In this document: one piece after another, positions 26,979 through 35,840 of the stretch | Position numbering within the stretch: the stretch's first letter is position 1 | Layout: each line of letters begins with the position of its first letter | Source: CAVRXQ01 sp963831155 | GTDB taxonomy: Bacteria; Actinomycetota; Acidimicrobiia; Acidimicrobiales; Bog-793 | Assembly (NCBI GenBank): GCA_963831155.1 | Contig: CAWHOY010000007.1 | Span: 164,773 to 228,772 of the forward strand | DNA: 64,000 nt | Direction: 5' to 3' | Notes under the pieces: generated by a model | The model's input: the letters and a program-made list of their open reading frames with translations, nothing else | The model's database searches: none | Told to the model about the DNA's origin: nothing | Made by a program: the position numbers and the translations under genes

Positions 26979-27754
26979 CGAATCAGCGTACCGATCGGGT
27001 CACCGGTAAGCGCCCCACGGATGTTGCCGGGCGTCATCAGGTCGAACACGAGGATCGGAATGCCGTTGTCCTTGCAGAACGTGATCGCAGTGAGATCCAT
27101 CACGCGCAGATCGCGCGAGATGACGTCCATGAAACTGATCTCGTCGTATTTCGTCGCCTTCGGATCCAGGCGCGGATCCGCGCTGTAGACGCCATCGACG
27201 CCGGAGTGCGTGCCCTTCATGATCACGTCCGCTTCGATCTCCGCCGCACGGAGCGCGGCGGGGGTGTCGGTCGTGAAGTACGGGTTGCCCATTCCGGCGG
27301 CGAAGATGACGACCCGTCCTTTTTCAAGGTGCCGAATCGCGCGTCGACGAATGTACGGCTCGCAGACCTCCGCCATGGAAATCGCCGACAGCACCCGAGT
27401 CGGCCGTCCCTCGCGCTCGATCGCGTCCTGCAGGGCGAGCGAGTTGATCACCGTCCCGAGCATTCCCATCGTGTCGGACGTCGCTCGGTCAATTCCCTCA
27501 CCGGCACCGGTCTGACCACGCCAGATGTTTCCACCGCCCATCATGACGGCGAGCTCGACGCCGAGCTCGTCCACCGACTCTGCGATCTCCCTCGCGATGC
27601 GGCCCACCGTCGCCGCGTCGATCGTTTCGACCGAGGATGCGGAAGCGAAGGCCTCACCAGAAATCTTCAGCACGGCGCGCGACCACTTCCGTGGAAACAA
27701 GCCTTCGGTGAGCGTGCCCGACGCGACCGCCGCCGGCTGTCGGCGCGGGGTCAC
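26975..27754 (-). CDS. pyrH: Uridylate kinase
   Basis: Amino-acid-kinase-fold UMP kinase. WSRAVLKISGEAF, MMGGGNIWRG, TSDTMGMLGTVINSLALQ and GMGNPYFTTDTPAALRA are diagnostic. I chose the GTG at 27754, whose bases overlap the tsf stop (GTGA), giving 259 residues with a short basic leader; upstream in-frame codons lie inside tsf. It phosphorylates UMP to UDP and is allosterically controlled by GTP and UTP in many bacteria. Confidence 0.95.
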   Translation of the reverse strand: MTPRRQPAAVASGTLTEGLFPRKWSRAVLKISGEAFASASSVETIDAATVGRIAREIAESVDELGVELAVMMGGGNIWRGQTGAGEGIDRATSDTMGMLGTVINSLALQDAIEREGRPTRVLSAISMAEVCEPYIRRRAIRHLEKGRVVIFAAGMGNPYFTTDTPAALRAAEIEADVIMKGTHSGVDGVYSADPRLDPKATKYDEISFMDVISRDLRVMDLTAITFCKDNGIPILVFDLMTPGNIRGALTGDPIGTLIR

Positions 27755-28551
27755 GAACCGACGACGACCTGCGCGAAACGGCGGACCTTTGCGCCACCGA
27801 GCAGCTGGGCGATCGTCTGCTTCTCGTCCTTCGCGAACGGCTGGTCGAGCAGTACGTGGTCCTTGAACCAACCGTTCAACCGACCTTCGACGATCTTTTC
27901 GAGCTGGGACTCGGGCTTTCCTTCGTTCTTCGCGATCGCGAGCATCGTCTCGCGCTCGCTCGCGACGACCGATTCGGGAACTTCCGCGCGTGACAAGTAC
28001 TCCGGACGTGCGAACGCGATGTGGACGGCGATGTCGTGGGCGAGCGCGGCAGAGCCCCCCTCGAGCTCGATCAACACCCCGTTGACCCCGCGACCGTTCT
28101 GCACGTGCAGGTAGCTCTCTAAAATTGTCGTCCCGTCGGACTCGAAACGCGCGTGCTGACCGATGGCGATGTTCTCTTTCATCGTCACCTTCAGTTCGTC
28201 GATCTCATCCGCGTGCCGCGCGAGCGCCTCTTCCCCGTCGGTCGCGAGGGTCTCAGCGAGCGTGTCGACGAGGCGTACGAAGTCGGCTGACTTCGCGACG
28301 AAGTCGGTTTCGCATTCGAGTGCGACAACCGCGCCGACGCCATGCTCGCCGCTGACGACAACCGAAACTGCGCCTTCGGCGCGTTCGCGGCCCGACCGCT
28401 TCGACGCGCCCGATAGTCCCTGTTCGCGCAGCCAGCGCCGCGCCTTTTCGAAGTCGCCGTCGGTCTCCACCAGCGCCCTCCTGGCGTCGAGAATGCCGGC
28501 TCCGGTCGCTTGACGAAGCGCCTGAACGTCTTTTGCAGTGATGTTCGCCAT
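27751..28551 (-). CDS. tsf: Elongation factor Ts
   Basis: 266 residues from ATG at 28551 (MANITAKDVQALRQATGAG). Contains the UBA-like N-domain, ECETDFVAKSADF (EF-Tu contact, TDFV motif) and the dimerisation/core domain. It exchanges nucleotide on EF-Tu. One base separates it from the rpsB stop; a single transcript is clear. Confidence 0.97.
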   Translation of the reverse strand: MANITAKDVQALRQATGAGILDARRALVETDGDFEKARRWLREQGLSGASKRSGRERAEGAVSVVVSGEHGVGAVVALECETDFVAKSADFVRLVDTLAETLATDGEEALARHADEIDELKVTMKENIAIGQHARFESDGTTILESYLHVQNGRGVNGVLIELEGGSAALAHDIAVHIAFARPEYLSRAEVPESVVASERETMLAIAKNEGKPESQLEKIVEGRLNGWFKDHVLLDQPFAKDEKQTIAQLLGGAKVRRFAQVVVGS

Positions 28552-28552
28552 C

Positions 28553-29338
28553 TCAGGCTTCCTCAGCCGCGCCGACCGTCGCCGGCGCACTCTCGACCGC
28601 CGGAGGTGGCGACGTGTCTTGCACCGAACGCAGGTTGTCTGCCGCTCGACGCGAGTAGATGAACCGTCCTTCGATGACGGCATCGGAGATCACCCGGCAC
28701 ATCAGCCGCCCGGAGCGGATCGCGTCGTCGTTGCCGGGAATCGGGTAGTCGATCTCGTCCGGGTCGCAGTTGGAGTCGACGACGGCGACGACGGGGATCC
28801 CGAGCTTGCGTGCCTCGGTGACTGCGATGTGCTCCTTTTTTGTGTCGATGACGAAGAGCGCGTCCGGCCGCTTCGAAAGACGGCGGATACCGCCGAGGTT
28901 GCGGGCGAGCTTTTCGAGCTCACGCTGCAACATGAGGGCCTCTTTCTTCGGCATCTGATCGAACTCGCCGGAGTCGCGCTGGCCCTCGAGCTCCGCGAGC
29001 TTTCGCACCCGGCTCGAGATCGTCTCGAAGTTCGTCAGCATTCCGCCGAGCCAGCGTTCGTTGACGTACGGCATACCGCAGGCCGTCGCGTACTCGGCAA
29101 CGGGACCCTGGGTCTGTTTCTTCGTGCCGACGAACAGCACCGTGCCGCCTTCCGCGACGAGATCTCGCACAAACGCGTACGCCTTTTCGATACCGGCGAG
29201 GGTCTGGTGAAGATCGATGATGTAGATGCCGTTGCGCTCGCCATAAAGGAAGCGCTTCATCTTCGGGTTCCAACGTCTCGTCTGGTGCCCGAAGTGAACC
29301 CCGGCTTCGAGCAGCTGCTTCATTGTGACGACGGCCAC
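28553..29338 (-). CDS. rpsB: 30S ribosomal protein S2
   Basis: 261 residues from the GTG at 29338 (VAVVTMKQLLEAGVHFGHQ). The choice of start is set by GGGAGGAG about 7 bases upstream; the in-frame ATG at 29374 precedes that site. FGHQTRRWNPKMKRF and KKEHIAVTEARKLGIPVVAVVDSNCDPD are S2 signatures. The 175 bp between this and xerC holds no gene and must carry the promoter of the rpsB operon. Confidence 0.97.
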   Translation of the reverse strand: MAVVTMKQLLEAGVHFGHQTRRWNPKMKRFLYGERNGIYIIDLHQTLAGIEKAYAFVRDLVAEGGTVLFVGTKKQTQGPVAEYATACGMPYVNERWLGGMLTNFETISSRVRKLAELEGQRDSGEFDQMPKKEALMLQRELEKLARNLGGIRRLSKRPDALFVIDTKKEHIAVTEARKLGIPVVAVVDSNCDPDEIDYPIPGNDDAIRSGRLMCRVISDAVIEGRFIYSRRAADNLRSVQDTSPPPAVESAPATVGAAEEA

Positions 29339-29513
29339 GCGTCGCTCCTCCCAACGGTTACTCGCGCCGGACACCGCGCCCTGAGGCGACCGTGGGTGTG
29401 TCCGGTCAAGGTTTGTTGGACCCGGTTAGGCCCGCACAGATGGTAGCCGGTGAGTTTCCGCCTCTGATCAGGGAGCGGAGTCCGATTCGCGCGCGAAATG
29501 GCGCTCAACGTCG

Positions 29514-30401
29514 TCAGGAGCGAGGGTGGGCCTTTTCGTAGACGGCGAGGAGCCGCTCTTTTGAGACGTGGGTGTAGCGCTGGGTAGTGCGCAGGCTGGC
29601 GTGACCGAGCAGCTCCTGTACGACCCTCAGGTCCGCCCCCCCGTCGAGAAGGTGCGTCGCGTAGGTATGGCGGAGCGCGTGAGGGTGGGTCGGCGAAGCC
29701 GCTCGTGCGTCGACCGACCGCCGCACGTCCCGCGGCGACATCCGGCGCCCCCTCCGGTTGAAGAACACCGCTTCTTTCGGCGAGTCCTTCTTCATCAGCA
29801 GAGCCCGCCGGCCCTCGAGGTACCTCGACAGGGCGTCGACGCTCGGCTCGCTCATCGGCACCCGCCGCGACTTGTTCCCTTTTCCGACAACAGTCACCGC
29901 GCCGCGATCGAGCTCGAGGTCCCCCAGGTCGAGGTCACAGCACTCGGCGACGCGCAGCCCGGATCCGTAGAGCAGCTCGACGATCGCGTCGTCGCGAGCG
30001 GCAACGGCGAGCGTCACCGAGTCGGCGCCCTCGGGTCCTTGCTGTTGTCCCAAGAGCGCGGCGAGCTCTCCTGGCCCGAGCACCTTTGGCAGGCGACCCT
30101 CCCCCGACGGCGCGCTCAACCGGCGGGCAGGGTCGTCGTCGACGAGATGCCGGCGAAGCGCGTAGGCGAAGTAGCGCCGGAGCGACGCCGCCTTGCGGGC
30201 GATCGATCGACGGGCGAAGCCGCGCGTCGACAGATAGGCGAGGTAGCGGCGGAGCATGATCCGGTCGACCTCGCCCGGCCCGTCCACTCCGGCGCGCCCC
30301 GCCCACTCGGCAAAGGCATCGAGATCACTGCGGTACGCCCTTCTTGTCGCCGGTGACGCCGAGGTGAGCGAGCGGGAGAACCCATCGAAATCCCAGCTCA
30401 C
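29514..30401 (-). CDS. xerC: Site-specific tyrosine recombinase XerC
   Basis: 295 residues, standard length. An N-terminal SAM-like domain precedes the catalytic domain with YGSGLRVAE (Arg), HALRHTYATHLLDGG (His/Arg), LGHASLRTTQRYTH (His and nucleophile Tyr). Resolves chromosome dimers at dif with XerD. It does not sit beside any phage or integrative element, and it neighbours rpsB, as is common in actinobacteria, so housekeeping use is favoured over mobile-element integrase. Confidence 0.93.
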   Translation of the reverse strand: MSWDFDGFSRSLTSASPATRRAYRSDLDAFAEWAGRAGVDGPGEVDRIMLRRYLAYLSTRGFARRSIARKAASLRRYFAYALRRHLVDDDPARRLSAPSGEGRLPKVLGPGELAALLGQQQGPEGADSVTLAVAARDDAIVELLYGSGLRVAECCDLDLGDLELDRGAVTVVGKGNKSRRVPMSEPSVDALSRYLEGRRALLMKKDSPKEAVFFNRRGRRMSPRDVRRSVDARAASPTHPHALRHTYATHLLDGGADLRVVQELLGHASLRTTQRYTHVSKERLLAVYEKAHPRS

Positions 30402-30511
30402 CGGCCGAGTTTACGGTCGCCGCCAGGCTGTTTCGCGTGATGGCGGACCTTTTCGCCACAGAGCCGTCCGAGCCGCGCTCGCCCTCGTGTGAAAAGGGAA
30501 ACAATGGTGGC

Positions 30512-31204
30512 GTGGCGAGCCATCTTTTACTAGTGGAAGACGACGAGCGGATCCGGACCTCGATGCGCCTCGCCCTCGAGGACGAGGGATACGGCGTCGT
30601 CGAGGCGGGGAGCGGCGAGGTCGCGCTCGACCGATTCGCCAAGGCGCCGCCATCGGAGCCGATCGACCTCGTGATCATCGATCTCATGCTTCCTGGCATC
30701 GACGGCTTCGAGTGCTGCCGGGAGATCCGACGCGAGTCGGCGGTCCCGATCATCATGGTCACCGCACGCACGGACACCCACGACATCGTCGCCGGACTTG
30801 AGGCGGGCGCCGACGACTACGTGACGAAGCCGTTCGAGCCGAAGGAGCTAGCGGCGCGGATCCGGGCGCTGATGCGCCGAGCGCGCTCGACCGAAGGCGG
30901 TCCTCCGACCCTTACCTTCGGCGAACTCGAGGTGATGCCCGACGCCGGCGTTGTGCGCCTCGCAGGCGAGGAGGTCCATCTCACGCGCACGGAGTTCCTG
31001 CTCCTGTGCGAGCTCGCGGCAAACTCCGGAAAGGTGTTGAGCAGAGAACAGCTGCTCGAACGCGTCTGGAGCTACGACTATTTCGGCGACGGACGCCTCG
31101 TCGACGTCCACATCCGCCGGCTCCGTACCAAGGTCGAGCCCGACCCGGCAAACCCCCGCTACGTGCTCACGGTTCGCGGCCTCGGCTACAAGCTCGCAAG
31201 TTAA
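30512..31204 (+). CDS. OmpR/PhoB-family response regulator
   Basis: 230 residues. Receiver domain with LLVEDDERIR (acidic pair), phospho-acceptor in VIIDLMLPG and the conserved Lys in YVTKPF; winged-helix output domain ending VDVHIRRLRTKVEPDP...TVRGLGYKL. I chose the GTG at 30512, preceded by AAAAGGGA. The stop TAA is immediately followed by the ATG of the sensor kinase, so the two form one operon. Signal unknown. Confidence 0.95.
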   Translation: MASHLLLVEDDERIRTSMRLALEDEGYGVVEAGSGEVALDRFAKAPPSEPIDLVIIDLMLPGIDGFECCREIRRESAVPIIMVTARTDTHDIVAGLEAGADDYVTKPFEPKELAARIRALMRRARSTEGGPPTLTFGELEVMPDAGVVRLAGEEVHLTRTEFLLLCELAANSGKVLSREQLLERVWSYDYFGDGRLVDVHIRRLRTKVEPDPANPRYVLTVRGLGYKLAS

Positions 31205-32704
31205 ATGTCGTTCGGGGAGCGGCTTCGCCGCGTCGTTTCCCCCAAGGGTGGTGAAGACCGATCGCGACGACTATCACGACTCGGCCTTCGGGCCCGCATC
31301 ACAGCGAGCTTCGCCTTGGGTGCGCTCGTACTTGCGATCCTCATCTCAACGATCACGTACGTGAAGACAAGTTCGTCGATCGTCAGCGGGGACAAACGCT
31401 CCTATAACGCGCAGGCGATCGCCAATGCCACAGCAGCACAAGGCGTCGTATTCGCAAGCGATCCCAACGCGGAGGAGCTGAGCGCGCTCAGGCTCGTGAA
31501 CGACCTGAAGACGACGTCGACGTTCACACTCGTCTACCTGGGCGATCTCCAGCAGTGGTTCTCGTCATCTCCTGTCTCGTTCACTTCGACGCAGCTGCCA
31601 ACGTCACTTCGTGATGACACGATCGCCGGTCTCTCGTCCGAACAGACCTTTTCGTTCCGCAACGCTCCGATGTACGGAGTCGGCATCGCTCTCCCAGGGC
31701 ACGCTCGCTTCTTCGCGATCTACAACTTGTCGAGCGCATCTGACACGCTGCACGCGCTGCTTGCCACGCTGATCGCGGCGGGCATCGTGACTACGGCGCT
31801 CGGCGCGGTGCTTGGACGCTGGGCAGCAGGACGCGCCTTGCGACCCTTGCGGGACGTCTCTCAGGCGGCGCTTGCCATCGCTGGCGGGATGCTCGACACC
31901 AGGCTAGAAACTGCGGACGCTCGAGACCTCGCAGTTTTGACGTCGTCGTTCAATCGAATGGCAGACCGCCTCCAGCAGCGCATCGAACGCGACGCCCGCT
32001 TCACTTCCGATGTCAGCCACGAACTGCGATCTCCGTTGACGACACTCGCCGCCGCGCTCTCGGTGATCGAAGCCCGCAAAGACGAGATGCCCGAGCGCTC
32101 GCGCCACGCACTCGAGCTGCTGGCGGCAGAAGTGCGGCGCTTTCAGCGCATGGTCGCTGACCTTCTCGAAATTTCGCGCTACGACTCGCGCTCTGCCGAT
32201 TTCGAGCCGACGTCGGTCGAGATCGGCGAGCTCATCCGACACGCTTCCGCTCCGCCGGGCCACAGCGCGATCCCGATCTCGATCGAGCCTGAAAGTGATC
32301 ACCAACGTGTGTTCGTCGACAAACGACGGATCGAACGAGTGCTCTCGAATCTCATCGAAAATGCCGACCGCTACGCCGACGGAGTCACAGGAGTCTCGGT
32401 GGAAAGCGAAGACGGTTTCGTGCGCGTCCTCGTCGACGACGCAGGTCCGGGCGTTCCGGAACCAGACCGCACGCGGATCTTCGAACGCTTCGCGCGTGGG
32501 TCATCAGTCTCGGGCAGTCGAGGCGCTGGAGTCGGAACGGGTCTCGGACTCGCGCTCGTACGCGAGCACGTGCGCTTGCACGGCGGACGCGTATTCGTCA
32601 CCGACGCGCCGACGGGCGGCGCCCGCTTTGTCGTCGAGATCCCGTTGGCACCGTTGTCGGCCGCGGAGCACGACGGCCAGTCGACGAACACCAACGAGCA
32701 ATGA
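31205..32704 (+). CDS. Sensor histidine kinase
   Basis: 499 residues. A first transmembrane helix (about 38-56), an extracytoplasmic sensor region (about 57-180), a second helix (AATLIAAGIVTTALGAVLG), HAMP linker, HisKA domain with the phospho-acceptor in FTSDVSHELRSPL, and a HATPase with LIENADRYAD (N box), VDDAGPGVP (G1) and GTGLGLALVREHV (G2). The layout resembles MtrB-type actinobacterial kinases, and the downstream GerMN lipoprotein recalls the mtrA-mtrB-lpqB order, but this lipoprotein is much shorter than LpqB. Stop overlaps the next ATG by 4 bp. Confidence 0.94.
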   Translation: MSFGERLRRVVSPKGGEDRSRRLSRLGLRARITASFALGALVLAILISTITYVKTSSSIVSGDKRSYNAQAIANATAAQGVVFASDPNAEELSALRLVNDLKTTSTFTLVYLGDLQQWFSSSPVSFTSTQLPTSLRDDTIAGLSSEQTFSFRNAPMYGVGIALPGHARFFAIYNLSSASDTLHALLATLIAAGIVTTALGAVLGRWAAGRALRPLRDVSQAALAIAGGMLDTRLETADARDLAVLTSSFNRMADRLQQRIERDARFTSDVSHELRSPLTTLAAALSVIEARKDEMPERSRHALELLAAEVRRFQRMVADLLEISRYDSRSADFEPTSVEIGELIRHASAPPGHSAIPISIEPESDHQRVFVDKRRIERVLSNLIENADRYADGVTGVSVESEDGFVRVLVDDAGPGVPEPDRTRIFERFARGSSVSGSRGAGVGTGLGLALVREHVRLHGGRVFVTDAPTGGARFVVEIPLAPLSAAEHDGQSTNTNEQ

Positions 32705-33305
32705 CCACAAGACGACGACCCCGATCGATAGCGGCGCTGTTCGTCCTCGCGATCGCGGTTGCAACGGCGGGATGCGGCGTCGCGATCCAAGCGAGCGCGC
32801 AGCCGATTGCGGTGCCGCCGAACCTCTTCCACGCCCCGACGGTTCCCGATCTTCCCCGCCACGGACGCCCCGTCGACGTCTACTTCTTGACGCGGGACAT
32901 CTCGTGGCGTCCACGCGATACGTGACTGCCGGCAAGGTCGCACTCGACCACTTTTTGCAGAACACGTTGAACGCCCTCACGCTCGGTCCAACGACTTCTG
33001 AGCTGCGTTCGGGCATATCCACCGCGATGAGCGAGTTCCCTCGCTCGCAAGTCACCCTCACCGGCAACGTGGTCGATGGCGTCGCCTCTGTCTCCCTGGA
33101 CTCGTCGTTTGCTTCGCTCGACGCGACGGAACTGTTCGAAGCCGACGGCCAAATCGTCTACACGCTCACCCAGTTCCCCCAGGTCACGTCGGTCAACTTC
33201 CTCTTCGGCGGCGTGCGGGAGGCGTTCCTCGCCCGCGGAAAGGTCAACTACAGCACGTCGGTGGGACGCCCCGATTATCTGTCGATACGACCGCTCGCGA
33301 CCTGA
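32701..33305 (+). pseudogene. GerMN-domain lipoprotein, frameshifted
   Basis: The N-terminal frame (from ATG at 32701) encodes a lipoprotein signal (ALFVLAIAVATAGCG, lipobox Cys) and stops at 32925. The continuation in another frame (DAGHLVAS...LGPTTSELRSGI...YTLTQFPQVTSVNF...) is a GerMN (sporulation/germination and LpqB-type) domain. One base is missing at about 32889 (VYFL then DAGHL); restoring it gives a continuous protein of about 200 residues. It overlaps the kinase stop by 4 bp and the convergent rsfS end by about 60 bp. Because both halves are well conserved, a sequencing error is more likely than decay. Confidence 0.75.
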
Positions 33306-33696
33306 GCCGCCAACGGGATTTGGTCAGCGGCGAGCGAACTCGCCCGACGCCGCGCTCGTCGAGGGCGACGCGCGGTGCATCGGCCCACAGTCGCTCGAGC
33401 GCGTACAACGCCCGCGACTCGAGGTCGAAGACGTGGACTACGAAGTCGCCGTAGTCGAGCAGCACCCAGCTCATCGATTCGAGGCCCTCGGACTGGCGAA
33501 CGGTTGCGCCCGTCTGCTCGCGGACCTGGCGGGAGACCTCATCGACGATCGCGCGGACTTGCCGGTCATTGCGGCCCGCCGTGATCACGAAGTAATCGGT
33601 AATCCCGATCAGATCGCCGACGTCGAGAGCCACCGTTTCTTCGAGCGTCTTTGCCGACGCCGCCCGCGCGGCGATCAGCACGGCATCGAGGCTCAA
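33244..33696 (-). CDS. rsfS: Ribosomal silencing factor RsfS
   Basis: 150 residues with a TTG start at 33696. DVGDLIGITDYFVITAGRNDRQVRAI and SMSWVLLDYGDFVVHVFD are the RsfS core; it binds L14 and blocks subunit joining in starvation. The last about 45 residues after the usual end are basic and overlap the GerMN gene on the other strand. Lies 80 bp downstream of nadD, the standard pairing. Confidence 0.93.
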   Translation of the reverse strand: MSLDAVLIAARAASAKTLEETVALDVGDLIGITDYFVITAGRNDRQVRAIVDEVSRQVREQTGATVRQSEGLESMSWVLLDYGDFVVHVFDLESRALYALERLWADAPRVALDERGVGRVRSPLTKSRWRLRSRAVVSTDNRGVPPTCCS

Positions 33697-33775
33697 CGAG
33701 AAGTTCCGTCCCCGCGGAAGGCAAGGTGTGGCACAGGGATCGCGACCGGAACGGGTCGGGCGATCGCTCGGGCCT

Positions 33776-34387
33776 TCATCTGCCGACAGCGTACAGGCGA
33801 CGGGAGCGGATCACGCGGACTGCGGCCTCCGGAATCAGATAGTCGAGCGGTCGGCCGTCGGCGGCGCGCTCGCGAAGATCGGTGCTCGACAGCTCGATCC
33901 CAGGAATCTCGATCGAGACTGCGTCCCACCCGTCGAGCGCCCTCTCGCGTCCCGGATCGACGGCCGTTGAGCCGGGACGGTTGACGATCACAATGGTCGT
34001 CAGTTTGCGGATCTCCTCAAGCCGTTCCCACGTATCGAGTCCGGCGATAACGTCCGCGCCGACGATCAAGAACAGTCGCGCGGACGGGTCCATCGTGTGG
34101 AACTCGGCGACCGTGTCCGCAGTGTATGACGGACCTCCGCGCTCAATTTCGATGCGCGATGCTTCAAGCCCTTCGACGTCGCCGAGCGCCGCTTCGACGA
34201 CGTCGAGGCGGTCCTGTGCAGGCGTCACGGATCGATCGTCGATTTTCTGCCACGGCTCGTTGGCGACGACGAACAGCACACGATCGAGTCCCAGCGCGTC
34301 GCGCGCGTTCACCGCGGCGACGAGGTGACCGATATGAATCGGATCGAACGTGCCGCCAAAGATCCCGATGCGCTGTGACGCCACCAA
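33776..34387 (-). CDS. nadD: Nicotinate-nucleotide adenylyltransferase
   Basis: 203 residues. IGIFGGTFDPIHIGH near the N-terminus carries the HxGH nucleotidyltransferase site, and the C-terminus has the ISSTDLR-like motif as LSSTDLRERAADG. Converts NaMN to deamido-NAD in NAD synthesis. TTG at 34387 or GTG at 34384 is the start. Divergent from aroG across a 76-bp gap. Confidence 0.95.
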   Translation of the reverse strand: MVASQRIGIFGGTFDPIHIGHLVAAVNARDALGLDRVLFVVANEPWQKIDDRSVTPAQDRLDVVEAALGDVEGLEASRIEIERGGPSYTADTVAEFHTMDPSARLFLIVGADVIAGLDTWERLEEIRKLTTIVIVNRPGSTAVDPGRERALDGWDAVSIEIPGIELSSTDLRERAADGRPLDYLIPEAAVRVIRSRRLYAVGR

Positions 34388-34433
34388 GAAAGCGTACGCG
34401 TCCCTGCGCGGAAACCCGCCAGAGTGCCCTTCT

Positions 34434-34454
34434 CTACCGGTGCCACGCCGGTAG
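34434..34454. promoter_or_regulatory. Perfect inverted repeat in the nadD/aroG divergent gap
   Basis: CTACCGG (34434-34440) and CCGGTAG (34448-34454) flank TGCCACG. It lies in the short gap between the divergent nadD and aroG starts, 10 bp before the aroG GTG. Location favours an operator or an RNA hairpin in the aroG leader over a terminator. Confidence 0.35.
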
Positions 34455-34463
34455 GGTTGGACC

Positions 34464-35840
34464 GTGGTCCCGCCCGGAGTCCAACCTGACGCGACGCGCG
34501 CCCGGACTCCGTGGTCGCCCGATACCTGGCACCGATTCCCCGCCGAGCAGTCGCCAGATTGGCCCGATGAGATCGCGCTGAAACGCGCTCTCTCGGAACT
34601 CGAACGCCTCCCTCCCCTCGTCGATCCCGCCGAGGCACGGCGGCTATTGGCCGCGCTCGGCGACGTCAGCGAGCGACGCGCGATCGTGCTCCAGGCCGGA
34701 GATTGTGCCGAGTCCTTCGCCGAAGTGACATTCGAGTCGATTCGCGAGCGGTTGTCGGTGATTCTGCAGATGGCGGTCGTCCTCGCCTACGGATCAGGGT
34801 TGCCCGTCGTACGCGTCGGAAGGATCGCCGGTCAGTTTGCAAAGCCGCGTTCATCGCCGACTGAACACGTCGGCGATTGCGAGTTGCCGAGCTTTCGCGG
34901 ACACATGGTCAACGACGACGCGCCGGATCTCGTCGCGCGGGCACCGGACCCGATGCGGATGGTCGCTGCGTACCACCACGCTGCCACGACGCTGAACGTG
35001 ATGCGCACGTTGACCGCGCAAGGCTTCGCTTCCCTACCTCACGTGCACACCTGGAACCAGAACTTCGTTGCCGCCACCGACGAAGGACGTCGCTACACCG
35101 AGACCGCAGGAGAGCTCGAGCGCGCCGTTGCCGCGTTGGGCACCTTCGGGATGCGTCTCGACTCCGACTCCGAATCGTCGCGGGCGAACCTGTACACAAG
35201 CCACGAGGCGTTGCTCCTCGACTACGAACAGGCGCTCACTCGCAAGGACACGACGGACGGCTATTACTACGACTGCTCCGCGCACATGGTCTGGGTCGGC
35301 GACCGGACGCGCAGGCTCGACGGCGCGCATGTCGAGTTCGCGCGAGGAATCCGCAACCCGATCGGCGTGAAAGTCGGCCCGTCGACGACCGCCGGCGACC
35401 TCGTCACACTGTGCAACGTGCTCAACCCCGACCGGGTGCCGGGTCGACTCTCGCTCATCTGCCGGCTCGGCGTCGGCAGGGTCGAAGACCTACTTCCGGA
35501 ATTCGTCGGCACCATTGAAAGGGCAGAGCACCCGGTCGTATGGCAGTGCGATCCGATGCACGGCAACACGTTCATTTCCGAAGGCCGAAAGACGCGCCGC
35601 TTCGAGGACATCTTGGGCGAGATCCGCGGATTCTTCGCCGTCCATCGCGACCTCGGCACGTGGCCCGGTGGTCTCCACGTCGAGCTCACCGGTGACGACG
35701 TCACGGAGTGCCTCGGGGGGACCGAGGACATCTTGGAAGAGCACCTCGCTCTGCGTTACACGACCGCGTGTGACCCCCGATTGAACGCCCGCCAAGCGCT
35801 CGATCTCGCCTATCGAGTCGCGGAGCTGTTGCGGGACTGA
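34464..35840 (+). CDS. aroG: Class II DAHP synthase
   Basis: 458 residues. 3-deoxy-7-phosphoheptulonate synthase of the plant/actinobacterial type II. Seen: QAGDCAESF, VRVGRIAGQFAKPRS, PSFRGHMVND, HTWNQNFV, CSAHMVWVGDRTR, GIKVGPS-like GVKVGPS and CDPMHGNT. First step of the shikimate pathway. The GTG at 34464 is used; an alternative start cannot be excluded. Stop overlaps the next ATG by 1 bp. Confidence 0.96.
   Translation: MVPPGVQPDATRARTPWSPDTWHRFPAEQSPDWPDEIALKRALSELERLPPLVDPAEARRLLAALGDVSERRAIVLQAGDCAESFAEVTFESIRERLSVILQMAVVLAYGSGLPVVRVGRIAGQFAKPRSSPTEHVGDCELPSFRGHMVNDDAPDLVARAPDPMRMVAAYHHAATTLNVMRTLTAQGFASLPHVHTWNQNFVAATDEGRRYTETAGELERAVAALGTFGMRLDSDSESSRANLYTSHEALLLDYEQALTRKDTTDGYYYDCSAHMVWVGDRTRRLDGAHVEFARGIRNPIGVKVGPSTTAGDLVTLCNVLNPDRVPGRLSLICRLGVGRVEDLLPEFVGTIERAEHPVVWQCDPMHGNTFISEGRKTRRFEDILGEIRGFFAVHRDLGTWPGGLHVELTGDDVTECLGGTEDILEEHLALRYTTACDPRLNARQALDLAYRVAELLRD

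Noticed and set aside
29514..30401. Tyrosine recombinase as marker of an integrative element
   Set aside because: It is beside rpsB with housekeeping genes on both sides and has XerC length and motifs; no att repeats or phage genes seen.
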